NCBI RefSeq assembly: GCF_030463565.1
Contig: NC_134676.1
Coordinates: 29,823,228-29,887,227, forward strand
DNA: 64,000 nt
Origin: Pelecanus crispus
Taxonomy: Eukaryota > Chordata > Aves > Pelecaniformes > Pelecanidae
Reading direction: 5' to 3'
Positions 45,401 through 56,720 of this stretch are shown here, in pieces. Under the pieces are notes generated by a model, which saw only the letters and a program-made list of their open reading frames with translations, was not told where the DNA came from and ran no database searches. Position 1 is the stretch's first letter, and each line of letters opens with the position of its first letter. The position numbers and the translations under genes were made by a program.

Positions 45401-46814
45401 AAGTTGCCTCTATTATTCAAAAAGACACTTTTTAAAAATGTCTGATTTTCTCAGTTTTATACCTTGATTTTTTCCCTTAAGGTCATTTAGGGAAACAGGA
45501 AGCATTCTCACTCCTTATGTTTCTGCTTATTGTTTAAACAACAGCATTCTCTGAGCTGCCCTTTTAACCACATTTACAAAGTCTACAGACTGAGTGCTTG
45601 GTGTTGGAACCCAGTGGAAAATCCTCTAACAGCAGAAGTAATCAGAGCTGAGCTGAAGCAAAGTGACACATGAAAATTTATACCTCTGGAGGTCTGGCTT
45701 CTGTATTTTCTTGAGTTTTTACAGAAGCCCAGGAGCTTCACATATCTGAATGAAGTGCTGTAATACAAAAGTAGTTCTATTCCAAGATAAGTTTTATCAA
45801 AACATTCAAACACCTTGGGTTTTATGAAGTTTTCAGGTTAATTGTGCTGGAATTTAGAAACTGTAAAGATTTCAGGATCTTTGGATTTGCAAGGTGTGTA
45901 GCAAAATTACAAGATCACACTGCTTCCCATCATTCTTTGGCACCTCTATTTCTGGCACACGGAAGGGCTTTGGAAGTAAAACAGGTTGGTTAAGAATACT
46001 TACAGCAGGCATGTGACTTGACTGCCAGGAGCTATTAATTAATTTCACAGCTGGAAGTCACCAAGATACCATATAGCTGCCAGCCAAAACTGTCAACACT
46101 TTTACAAAAGGCATCCAGTCCGGGGTGCCTCATTTCTGGGACACCCTACCTTGTACCTGATTTTCTGAGCTGCCAGACAGCACAGAAAATCCATGTGAAA
46201 CAGCACGTGAAAATCAGTCCCTAAATTTCCAGAGATGGTCTCTCCAAAACTGAGGCAAATATCAGAAGTTTGGCTATAAGTACATATTTGTCTATAAAAT
46301 ACATGGAATAATCCCATCACATAAATGTTACTTCTTAACCCCTCAGTCTTTCTGGCTAGCAACTCAGGAATCAGGTTGGCTAAATTATCTCATGTGGTCC
46401 TAAGGAACAGACTTAAGTTCTCACATGAGTTATGATTATGGTCACTACAGCACACAGAGGATATACTTCTACTTAGGCTCAGAATCAGAGAGACATGGCA
46501 GTCCCTCATGCCATTCACAGGAAATTTTCTAAGCTATTGCATTGCAGAGTGGAACTAGTTAAATTATTCAGCATTACAGTCATTTTCTATATGTCTTCTT
46601 TTTAAAGAATGTATTAATCAGAAGCATATTGGGCTATTTAATAGCATATTATGGGTGTTGAAACAGCTGAGAAACACTCTTGGCATACCTATGAACCAGG
46701 TGATTTGTTACTACCCTTCCTCTTTTCTCTGGTTTGCCCTAATTCACATCAGGAATTGTGACTGCATCCAGGATAGGAAAACAGCTCTGATGAAGTAAAC
46801 CCCCACTGATGTAT
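42425..46814. other. Intergenic, no confident gene
   Basis: AT-rich DNA. On the - strand, 44,892-45,003 is a short open segment behind a good splice-acceptor-like tract (TTCTTGTTCCTTTACAG), ending in TGA. No partner exon or protein family was recognised, so it is not called as a gene. Confidence 0.5.
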
Positions 46815-46968
46815 GCCCCATCCCTGGAAACACTCAAGGTCAGGTTCAACGGGGCTCTGAGCAACCTGATCTAGTTGAAGATGTTCCTGCTTTTTGCAGG
46901 GGGTTGGACTAGATGATCTTTGGAGGTCCCTTCCAACCCAAACTATTCTATGATTCTGTGATGCTATG
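46815..46968 (+). mobile_element. CR1 LINE 3' end, 5'-truncated
   Basis: It contains CCCCATCCCTGGAAACACTC (ORF2 end), GGGGCTCTGAGCAACCTGAT, GGGGGTTGGACTAGATGATC and an AACTATTCTATGATTCTGTG tail. The subfamily resembles the copy at 1-540. Confidence 0.88.
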
Positions 46969-48483
46969 TAGTTTTCACCTGACACAGAGAACCAGTTCTC
47001 ACTTCCTCCTCCCCACCACTCTGTTTTCATGGGCCTCCTTTCTGAACATGCAAGTTTAAGGGAAGAAATATAAAGAAACCAAACAGAAGGCCAGCACAGT
47101 GCGACTCTAACTTGCAGCTTCCAGGCTGTCCGCATAAATGTCCAGACTAATTAAATGGGCAATCTTGCTCAAAACATACACTAATGGCCTGACTCACTAT
47201 TTATAAGACTGACCTTGAATATTTGTAAGACAAAACCCACATGTGTAAATTATTCCCTGCAGCTAACAGGAAGACCGAGCATTTATACAAGTCAAACATT
47301 ATAATAACATGCATGATAGTCTCCTCGGCAAATTGAGCACAGTTACACCTCTTGCTAAATGATAGGGAGGAAACAGCACCAAGCAGAACACAATGGGGGT
47401 GTGTGTGTGTGTGTGTGTGTGTGTAAATCACACCTGGCTTTATATGTGAGCACAAGGGAGAAGAAACACACACTGATGTGTCATCTTGGGACCACGGAAA
47501 ATGTCTGACTGCTGAAGCTCACTTTGGGAAGAAAACAGCTTGCTCTTTGGACATCCAAATCTGAGCAAGAGAGATGAGACAGCATAGCAAGCCCTATATT
47601 ACTTACAAGCCTTATACACAACATACATCTCACACAGGAATAATCAGAGCCGTACTGGAATATTTCTTCTTATTGCTGCTGTTTTGGCAGTACGAGAATT
47701 CTTTCCGTGATCTGGACATTTCTAGGTATATCACCAGGATTTGGCAAGAGGTCTTTAGACAAATATCCTTGGGAAAAACATCACTACCACCCCCATCCCT
47801 AGGACTTATGGGAGATAAAGGTGGCTAGTTATATAGGTACTCCGTTAAATAACTGACATGGGAAGTCCCAACGTGGTGCAGGAAGTTGTACATCCACTCT
47901 GACCCTAAGAAAAAGACATTAAAAGAGCAGTGTAAATATCAAAAGAATATTAATGAAATAAATTGGACTTTGAATTGTATGCTAGTTGATAGGAAAGACT
48001 CACCTGTAGTAGAGGGTGACTGATTGTGTTTAGCCAGTAGGTAGGAAATAGACTGTGTGCAGAATAAAATGGTGCTACAGCAGTGAGATATTTAAAATAA
48101 TCTCTCAATGGAAGAACACTTCTTTGCTCCACCCTCTGGAGGTCAGAGGATATTTTCAGGCACCCCTGCTTAGAAAGAAAACAATAAAAGCTAGTTGCTA
48201 GTACAGGTCCTGATTCAGAGAGGTTCTCAGCCCATACTTAAACCACTCTACTGAGTCTGGAGCACAGTCATTTTAGGAGTAGGCAAGAACAAGAGCTAAC
48301 TATAACCAGGTATGGAGCAAGATGATTAACTGAAAATATATGCCTCTTAAGAGGAATAAAGTGAAAGAACAAGCTTGGTTTCACTGGAAGAAAAAGGAGC
48401 TACACCCATATGGCTACAATTGCACAGGCAAGGATTTGGATTTCCTTTCTCTAACTTAACATGTCAGTGCTATTCTCTGCTGA
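46969..48483. other. Intergenic with a GT microsatellite
   Basis: The only feature seen is the (GT)13 repeat at 47,399-47,424. No coding frames of note. Confidence 0.55.
47399..47424. repeat. (GT)13 microsatellite
   Basis: Thirteen uninterrupted GT units follow a GGGGG run. Confidence 0.95.
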
Positions 48484-48558
48484 TATGTAATGGGGGGTGG
48501 AACAAGATGACCTCCAGAAATCTCTTCCAATGTAAGTTACTCTACAGTTTTGTGATTA
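48484..48558 (+). mobile_element. CR1 LINE 3' tail remnant
   Basis: GGTGGAACAAGATGACCTCC, AGAAATCTCTTCCAATGTAA and TTTTGTGATTAG resemble a diverged CR1 3' UTR and tail. Confidence 0.55.
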
Positions 48559-51481
48559 GTTTGCAAGAAAAAAAAAATCAACCCAAGACATAGGCGTCAC
48601 TAACATGGTTACAAATGTATGCAAAACAAATGAAAAATCTATAGCTTGCTTTGGTAATGCAAATACGACCAGGTTTTCCGTCACATACTTTGAGGTAGCA
48701 AACTACTTTGTCTGGATACCCATAGCAGAGAAAGATACACGGCAACTCGAGGGTGAAATGCCTTGCTGCCTGACCAGTCCTGTCCATGTAAAGGTACATA
48801 CTGTGTAAACTTCCAGGCCTGAAACTTGTCATGCTGATGTTTTCATCTGTGTGGCTGGCCATAAAGAGCTAGCTGCATTAGGGCGACAGCTACCACAAGT
48901 CCTTTTCTAAAATCAAGGATACACTTTTTTTAGCATTTTGTGAGGCATTTTTCAAATCTTTCATTTGCCAATGCTTACAAATCTTAAACCCTTCCAAAGG
49001 GTAGTAAAAGTGCAGCAGAGCAGATTCTTTGGTCTGAATTTCCCCTGAAAGTACTTAACCACTAGGGCAATTTTGTAGATGTATCATCCTTTCTCCATCA
49101 CAGTTCTCTTTTTCTGTCATTCTGATGTGAGAACTGATAAAGCTTCAAACATAAAGAAGAAGTTCTCAACAATGTCTTTGCCTTTTATTTCTCCTTTTTT
49201 TTCCTCCCTTCCCTTTACCCCTCCCCAAGTGATGGTATTGTAGAGAAGGAGGATGAGAAGTTTCTCAAGCTGTTTTGCTGATGTTTAACCACACACTTAG
49301 GACTTTTTTGATTAGGTAAAGTGAATTTGTGAACTGATTCTCTTTCCTGCTCTAACAGGTTTTGGTGGACTTTCTGGCTCCAGTTCTGCAACACATGGTG
49401 CCTGAAAGGAGTGCAGGACCACTCTTTCTAACGGTTAAGCCAGCAACAAAAAAATCATCATTAAAATCCTGCCATCCAGAGCAAGGTCCATTTACTGCCA
49501 TAAAGCTGAAAGAAGTGCTACAGCACTTGTAAGTAGTTATAGATGGAGTAATTACCAGGGAGTTGTTACCTGGGAATTCACACTGCGCTCCTTCAGCTGT
49601 TCCAAATGTCACTATTAAGTTACCGTTTCCATTATTCTTTTCTAAAATTTTCCATCAAGATTGGTGCTGCCAAGTCTCCTGGTACAAGGCATTTCCTGTT
49701 CATAAAGTAAATGTAGTAATTTCTTGCATGGTAGTCAGCCTGAATTACCTAGCACAGGAAAGGCTGGAGGTGGGTAATTTTCTATTTTATTTTGATGTTG
49801 CAGTTTCTGCTGGATATGGCCGAGGTCCTAATCTCTCTTCAAGCATCCCACAAAGGTCAATGGGACTGAGACCCCACAAACTTCCCTTAACTGCATAGAA
49901 ACTGAAAGCAAGGACTAGCTCAGGACTTAGGAAACTGGACATGAAAAGCACATCTTATAATCTATCGCCAGTACAAAGTCTTGAAAAAAGTACCTTTAAT
50001 GTGAACTAAGAGGACAACTTATTGTTATTTATTTTATTATTTTTTATAATAACAATTATTATTATTATAGTAGGTGCTGGAGTGGATGCAGGGGCAGGTT
50101 GCTGCAAGCACCCATCCCCTTGGGACTCCAGGAACTAAGAGCCCCAGCTATTCCAGACAAACAACAGTCACATCGCCTGTCCAAGGATACCATCAGCCCA
50201 AGCAGGTAAGTCAAAGCTTTGTGTTTGACAGAAATGAGTGCACTTTTTTTCTTCTACCTCGTTCCCAAAGCAGGCAGTGGGTATGACTTGGATATAGAGC
50301 TGTGGCTATTTGGTAAGAAAATTAGAGCAGACTGCTGGTAACATGGTGTTAGTCCACATCATTAGCTGCTTTGACATGGTACGTGAAAAGGAGATATCCC
50401 CTTCAATTACTCCAAAGAGAGCACAAAACCATTACTTTAATGGCTTGTTCTTATTGATATGGTAAAGCAAAGCTCATTTGAGATTAATTCCTGGCAAATT
50501 GTGAAGTTTCGGGAGACAAGTAAAGGCTGATGGTATGTGAAATTAAAAAACCATTACACATGAGCTGGCTGTGAAAACTTTGTACCAGCATGTCAAGCCA
50601 AAATACCAGGAGGCATGTCATATTCAAACAAACAAGAGAAGCAGCAATAATTCGGGGTCTAAATGGAGAATGTAACAATTGAATATTTGAATCAGAGGCT
50701 GAGGACACCAGTTCTGCATAGAACAATCCAGGTAGCAGCACATGTTGATCTTACCCCTTTCAATCTTGGATTTTACAATAGGAATCAGACAAGCTGTGGA
50801 AAAGGAATAAAATGTGCTACAGTGCCACTGTGGATGAAAGTATCTGACAGTGTTCTTGAGCTAATTTCAAATCCCCCCCCAAAGAATTTTGGACATTTGA
50901 TTTTAGAGATGTTTACCACCAAAAAAGAGTAATGTTTGACCACATAACACAGGTCCTATAAACAATTGGTGAAAAGACTATTCATGCCCATTCAGGTTAT
51001 CTACCAGATCATTGCTGACTACTGGGTTCCCAAGGCTACCTTGTTCTAATTATACCACGTCTAGCTAAACTTGGTGATTCCAGCGCGAAGGGTTGAATTA
51101 GCCAGACTAGCTATCATCTTACTTATTTGTACATCACATGATTGTCCTATGATTTGGAAATTTGTGCTGCTATCCTCTAGGTAGCAAAGGGGCAGCAAAG
51201 AGGCCAGGTCTGAGTCCAGAACTTTCATTGTGAATCATAACCCTGACACTCCACGTGGTGCCTGGGGGACCACATCACCCTCCAGCTGGGTGATCACCAT
51301 CTTCAGTACAGAAGATACTAAAAAGAGAGCCTTGTCTATACAAGTGTGTAGAAGCTGACTCTTAAGCCAGCTACCTGGTGGCTTGCTGGGTGTTTGAAAG
51401 CTTCATGTGGATTTGTTTCTCACAGAAGAGTGGAGGAATGCAAACCAAGACAGTCAGTAGCTCACCCAGGTGTATAACAGA
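48559..51481. other. Intergenic, no recognised feature
   Basis: AT-rich DNA with a TTATTATTATTATAG-like patch near 50,035-50,070. No gene or repeat family is recognised. Confidence 0.55.
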
Positions 51482-53130
51482 ACAATTCAGTTTGGAATGA
51501 ATATCCAAAGGTCATCTTAGTTCAAACCCCAGCTCAGGGCAGATCTAACCAGGTCAGGTTGCTTAGGGCCATGTCCAGTTGAGTCTTGAAGATGTCCAGG
51601 AATAGAGATTTTACATCCTCTCTGGGCAACCTGTTCCAGGGTTTGACTGCCCTTATGATAACTTCTTTTATCCTAATACCTGATCAGAATGTCACATGGT
51701 TCAACTTGTGTCTATTGCCCCCTGTCCTGTTATCATGCATCTCTGAGAAGAGTCTAGCTCCACCTTCTCTTTGTCCTCTGCTCAGGTTGCTGTAGACAGG
51801 AATAAGGTTTTCCCTGAGCCTTCTCAAGGCTGAGCAAACCTGTTTCTCTCAGCCTTTCTTCCCCTGACCAGCTTGGTGGCAAAAAGGCAGAGTACCTCTG
51901 TCTTTTCCCTGTCCCTTGTCACTAGTTCCCCTGTCCCACTGACCAGCAAGCCCACATTCTCCTTAACCTTTCTTTTGCTGCCAATGTACTTAGAAAAACT
52001 TTTCTTGCCATCCTTCACCTCCCTTGCTAGTTTCAACTCCAGATAATCTTTGGCTTTGCTGACTCCGTTTCTATACATGCATGGGCAACATCTTTGCATT
52101 CCTTTCAGGTAGCCTATCCCTGCTTCCACATGCTGTGTGCATCTATTTTATGTCTGAACTCAGCCAGGAGCTCTATGTTCATTCATGCCAGCCTTTTGCC
52201 AGCTTGCTTGACTTTCTGCACATTGAGATGGATCATTCCTGTGCTCTGAGGCAGGTGTTCTTGAAGATCAAGCAAGTCTTCCAGGCCCCTTTCCTTCCAG
52301 GAATGTTTCCTATGGGATCCTGCAAGCAGGTCCCTGAACAAGCAAAAACCTGCTCTTCTGAAGTCCTGGATCTAGCTTACTCCTCCCAAGATCCACAAGT
52401 CTCATTGTTGCTGCAGCAAAGGTTGCCCTTGCCCTTTATGCTATCCACCAGTTGTTGCTCCTCTGTGAGTCGCAGGTCCAACAGAGCACCTTCCCTCACC
52501 AGTTGATTCAGTTACATGCATCAGGAAATTATTTTCAATATGTTCCAGAAATCTCCTGGATCAGTTTTGCCCAGCCATGTTGCCCTTCCAGCAGGGTGAT
52601 TAAAGTCACTGACGAGTACTAGGGTCTATGACTGAGACTTTCGCCAGCTGCCTAAAGAATGCTTCACCTGCCCCCTCTTCTTTATCAGATGGGATGTGGC
52701 AGATACCCATTGCAGCATCACTTGTGCTGGTCTGTCCTCTGATCCTTACCCACAAGCTCACTACTGGCTCACCTGTCCCAAGGCAAAGCTCCGTGCATAT
52801 GACTCCTTTATACAGAGCTCAACCTCCCTGCCATCCTTGCCTACTCCTGTCTTTCCTGCATCCCTCCATGGCAGCACTCTAGTCAGGAGAGCTATCCCAC
52901 CACATTACCACAATGAGGTCTTAGCTCTGCAGCTGTGCATAGACTGTCCTCCTGCTTGTTCCTCATGCTACACGGATTTGTTAACAGGAATTTGAGATGA
53001 GTCTCAAGTTGTGCTGCTTTTAGAGGGGAAGTGTGAGGGCCTCCCCTGTCATGCTGTCTCCCAGATGCATCTGCTCTGCCTCTTGTGCCCTCAGTTCTCT
53101 CCAGCTTATGATAACCCACCTGGCATACCT
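51482..53130 (-). mobile_element. CR1 LINE, antisense: endonuclease region and 3' end, RT deleted
   Basis: Read on the - strand, 53,000-52,130 corresponds to the C-terminal part of the CR1 endonuclease. 52,129-51,900 encodes the linker before RT (AKDYLELKLAREVKDGKKSF, YIGSKRKVKENVGLL). At about 51,880 the sequence passes directly into the ORF2 C-terminus and 3' UTR (LFQGLTALMITS-like on the other strand; GTCATCTTAGTTCAAACCCC as the reversed tail). The central RT domain is therefore missing. Boundaries are approximate. Confidence 0.75.
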
Positions 53131-53145
53131 CATGTAAAACCCTCC

Positions 53146-54291
53146 TCATAGAATCATAGAATGCTTTGGGTTGGAAGGGACCTTTCGAGATCATCTAGCC
53201 CAACCCCCCTGCAGTGAGCAGGGACAGCTTGAACTAGAGCAGGTTGCTCAGAGCCCTGTCCAACCTGACCTGGAATGTTTCTAGGGATGGGGCCTCCGCT
53301 ACCTCTCTGGGCAACCTGTTCCAGTGCTCCACCACCCTCACTGTAAAAAATTTCTTCCTTATACCCTTATAGTCTAAAGCTATCCTCCTTTAGTTTAAAA
53401 CCATTTCTCTTTGTCCTGTCACAATAGACCTTGCTAAAAAGGTTGTCCTTGCCTTTCCTATAGGCCCCCTTTAAGTACTGAAAGGCCGCAATAAGGTCTC
53501 CCTGCAGCCTTCTCTTCTCCAGGCTGAACAATCCCAACTCTTTCAGCCTGTCCTCGCAGGAGAGGTGCTCCAGCCCTCGGATCATTTTGGTGGCCCTCTT
53601 CTGGACCCCCTCCAACAGGTCCATGTCTTTCTTGTGCTGAGGGCCCCAGAGCTGGACGCAGTACTCCAGGTGAGGCCTCTCCAGAGCAGAGTAGAGAGGC
53701 AGAATCACCTCCCTCGACCTGCTGGCCACGCTTCCTTTGATGCAGCCCAGGATACGGTTGGCTTTCTGGGCTGCAAGCGCACATTGCTGGCTCATGTCCA
53801 GCTTTTCCTCCACCAGTACCCCCAAGTCCTTCTCTGCAGGGCTGCTCTCAATCCCTTCATCCCCCAACCTGTACTGATACCGGGGGTTGCTCTGTCCCAG
53901 GTGCAGGACCTTGCACTTGGCCTTGTTGAACCTCATGAGGTTCAGACAGGCCCACCTCTCCAGCTTGTCCAGGTCTCTCTGGATGACATCTCATCCCTCA
54001 GGCATGTCAACCGCACCACTCAGCTTGGTGTCATCTGCAAACTTGCTGAGGGTGCACTTGATCCCACTGTCTATGTCATTGATGAAGATGTTAAATAGCA
54101 CTGGTCCCAGCACGGACCCCTGAGGGACTTCACTTCTCACTGGTCTCCATGTGGACATCGAGCCATTGACCACTGCCCTCTGGATGCGACCATCCAACCA
54201 ATTCCTTATCCACCAAACAGTCTACCCATCAAATCTGTATCTCCCCAATTTAAAGAGAAGGATGTTTTGGGGGACTGTGTCGAAGGCTTTA
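53146..54291 (-). mobile_element. CR1 LINE subfamily A, RT C-terminal half and 3' end
   Basis: On the - strand the element runs from KAFDTVPQ-like RT sequence through [18 protein letters not shown] and FADDTKL (RT catalytic FADD present) into an intact 189-codon frame (53,936-53,367). That frame includes [20 protein letters not shown], [20 protein letters not shown] and [16 protein letters not shown]. It ends with the 3' UTR and ATTCTATGATTCTATGAG tail at 53,146. It continues on the far side of an insertion at 54,736. It is one of the least decayed CR1 copies in the window. Confidence 0.9.
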
Positions 54292-54735
54292 CAGAATCAT
54301 AGAATCATAGAATTGTTTAGGCTGGAAAAGACCTTGAAGTCATCCAGTCCAACCATTAGTGGCTATCAATGGCTACAGACTGTTGAGAAGAGACAGGTGA
54401 GGAAGGAGGGGCAGAGGCGTTGCCCTCTACATAAAGAAATCGATACAGTGTGAAGAGCTGTCCCTGAAGAACAGCCACGAGCAGGTTGAAAGTTTATGGG
54501 TAGGAATGAGAGACAGAGGCAACAAGGGGAACCTTGTTCTGGGCTGTTGGCAGTGTCACCTGTTGGCCGTGTCACCTTCTTAGTGGAACATCCCTTGTTT
54601 CCCTCGAGGTGTTTCATGGAGGTTTCCTTGTTGCCTCCTACTGCCTCAGGAGCCCCCTGCTCATCTCCGCAAGACTTTGACTGTGCTGCAGTGGAAGCCA
54701 CTAATTAGATCATTAGTCCAATCATAGAAGTCCAC
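54292..54735. mobile_element. Nested CR1-type insertion with inverted 5' part
   Basis: This block of about 440 bp splits the RT frame between DVIYVDF and KAFDTVPQ. At its left end is a - strand CR1 tail (AGAATCATAGAATTGTTTAG, GTCATCCAGTCCAACCAT). Next to it, 54,362-54,545 reads on the + strand as a CR1 endonuclease piece (RRCPLHKEIDTV-like, EELSLKNSHE-like). 54,545-54,735 is an unidentified, perhaps CR1-derived segment. Opposed orientations inside one insertion suggest a 5' inversion during integration. Confidence 0.6.
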
Positions 54736-55500
54736 ATAGATGACATCTGTTGCTTTTCCCTTGTCCACTGATGCGGTCACTCCTTCATAGAAAGCCACTA
54801 AGTTAGTCAGGCAGGACTTGCCCTTGGTGAAGCCATGCTGGCTGTCTCGAACCACCTCCCTGTCCTCCATGTGCTTGAGCATAGCTTCTAGGAGGTACAG
54901 ATGTTCCATGATCTTCCCAGGCACAGAGGTGAGGCTGGTAGGTCGGTAGTTCCCAGGGTCCTCCTTTCTTCCCTTTTTAAAAGTGGGCACAACGTTCCCC
55001 TTCTTCCAGTCACCGGGGACTTCACCTGACTGCCGTGACTTTTCAAATGTTAGGGAGAGTGGCTTGGCAACTACATCAGCCAATTCCCTCAGGACTCTGG
55101 GGTGCATCTCGTCAGGTCCCATAGACTTATGTACATTCAGGTTCCTCAGGTGGTCTCGAACCTGATCTTCCCTTACAGTGGGAGGGGCTTTATCCCCCTG
55201 GTCCCCATCTTGCCGTCCATAGATTTGGGAGGGGTGAGGAGAGGGGCTGCTGGTGAAGACTGAGGCAAAGAAGTTGTTGAGGACCTCAGCCTTCCCCTCG
55301 TCTTTTGATACTAGGTCACCATTCTTGTTCATCGGGGGGTGCGCTTTCTTTATCCTTCCTTTTCTGGTTAACATACCTGTAGAAGCCCTTTTTGTTATTC
55401 TTTGCATTCCTTGCCAAATTCAGCTCCAGCTGTGTCTTGGCCTTCCTGACCCCATCCCTACACAACTGGGCAGCGTACCACCCCACAGCTTGTCACAGGC
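54736..55500 (-). mobile_element. CR1 LINE subfamily A continued: linker and RT N-terminal half
   Basis: The - strand frame 55,407-54,730 is open and encodes the RT N-terminus: [86 protein letters not shown] and DVIYVDF. Upstream lies the linker ([15 protein letters not shown], out of frame). With 53,146-54,291 it formed one element before the nested insertion. Confidence 0.88.
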
Positions 55501-56221
55501 AAGCCTGATAATGTTCCCCCTCCCCCTTCACATCTAGTGTAATGCCCTGTCAATGAGCCTCGCAAGCTCCTAAGCAAAGACCTTCTTTCCCCTTTGAGAA
55601 AGGTGGCTCCCATTTGATGCCAGCAAGCCTGGTGCTGTGTAGGCTGTCCCATTGTCAAAAATCCCAAAGTTGTGATGGTGGCACCAGCCATGGAGCCATG
55701 TGTTAAGACATTGGGTCTCCCTGTTCCTTCCAATGTCACTGCCCACAACTGGAAGGAGGGAAATAAAAATAACCTGTGCTGCAGATTCCCTCACTAACTG
55801 TCCCAAGGCCCTGAAGTCTCTTTTAATCACCTTTGGGCTACGTACTGCAACTTCATCACCACCCACGTGGAAGAGCAGTAATGGGTAGTAGTCCGAGGGC
55901 TGTACCAGGCTGGGAAGTCTCCTAGTGATATCTCTGACCTGGGCTTCTAGGAGGCAGCAGACTTCCCTATGAGGAGGGTGTGCCTGGCATATTGGACCCT
56001 CTGTTCCCCTCAGGAGGGAGTCTCCTACAACCATGACCTGTCTTTTCTTCCTTGTGGAGGTGGTAGTGACATGGAGGGTAGGTCTTTCTGGTCTTGGCGA
56101 CTCATCTGGTGTAGATGGATTGACACCCACATCATCCACTGACTGGTCCTCCACATCTAGAGCCTCATACCTGCTGCACAGAGGCACCTGGGGAGATGTG
56201 GTTGGCAAGGAAAGGGTTAGG
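55501..56221 (-). mobile_element. CR1 ORF1 esterase-like domain, same element, endonuclease deleted
   Basis: The - strand frame 56,250-55,570 (226 codons) is open. It carries the SGNH/GDSL-hydrolase-like signature of CR1 ORF1: QVMVVGDSLLRGTEGPIC (candidate nucleophile Ser), LLLFHVGGDEVA and SNGSHLSQRGKKVFA (candidate His). This protein is an RNA-binding/esterase-like LINE ORF1 in the family literature. The sequence passes from the ORF1 end straight to the pre-RT linker at about 55,490, so the endonuclease domain is absent. Confidence 0.75.
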
Positions 56222-56720
56222 GAGCCTGTTTGCAAAGACCCCTTTGCCACGCTTTGTCAAGCACACCCCATCCCAGCTCAGTAGCCCTCGCTGTGACTGT
56301 GGTCACAGAAGCCAAAGCCCTGCCTGCAACACCAGCCAAGTAGCCAACCTGTGACACCCTGGATGAGTCCACTTTGCTTAGACCTTTCCCTTTCTCACTG
56401 ACAAGACTGAGGAGATACCACCTGCCTCCCTCGCCCTTCACCCTCATCCCCAGTGCTCTGTAGCCACCCTTAATGCGCTCCAGGTTACTCCTAGCAGCAT
56501 AATTGGTGCCCACATGGAAGATCAGCAAGGGGTCCAACAGATGAACAAGCTTAGGCAGCACAACTTCCAGGTTCGTTGTCAGATTGCTGCCTTCCTCACC
56601 ATAGGAGGGAGTCTCATATAACTATCACACTGCTTTTACCCTTCATGTGGACACCAGGTTCAGGCTCAGCTGGCTCTGATCCCATATATCTGATTTGCGC
56701 AGATGGTCCCTAACTCAACT
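56222..56720 (-). mobile_element. Second CR1 ORF1 esterase-like fragment
   Basis: The - strand frame 56,561-56,217 encodes VHLLDPLLIFHVGTNYAA and LERIKGGYRALGMRVKGEG. These parallel the FHVGGDEVA and FRALGQLVRES parts of the neighbouring ORF1 piece. Further upstream (about 56,600) a broken DSLLR-like motif is visible. It is a separate, older fragment in the same orientation. The outer boundary is approximate. Confidence 0.65.
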
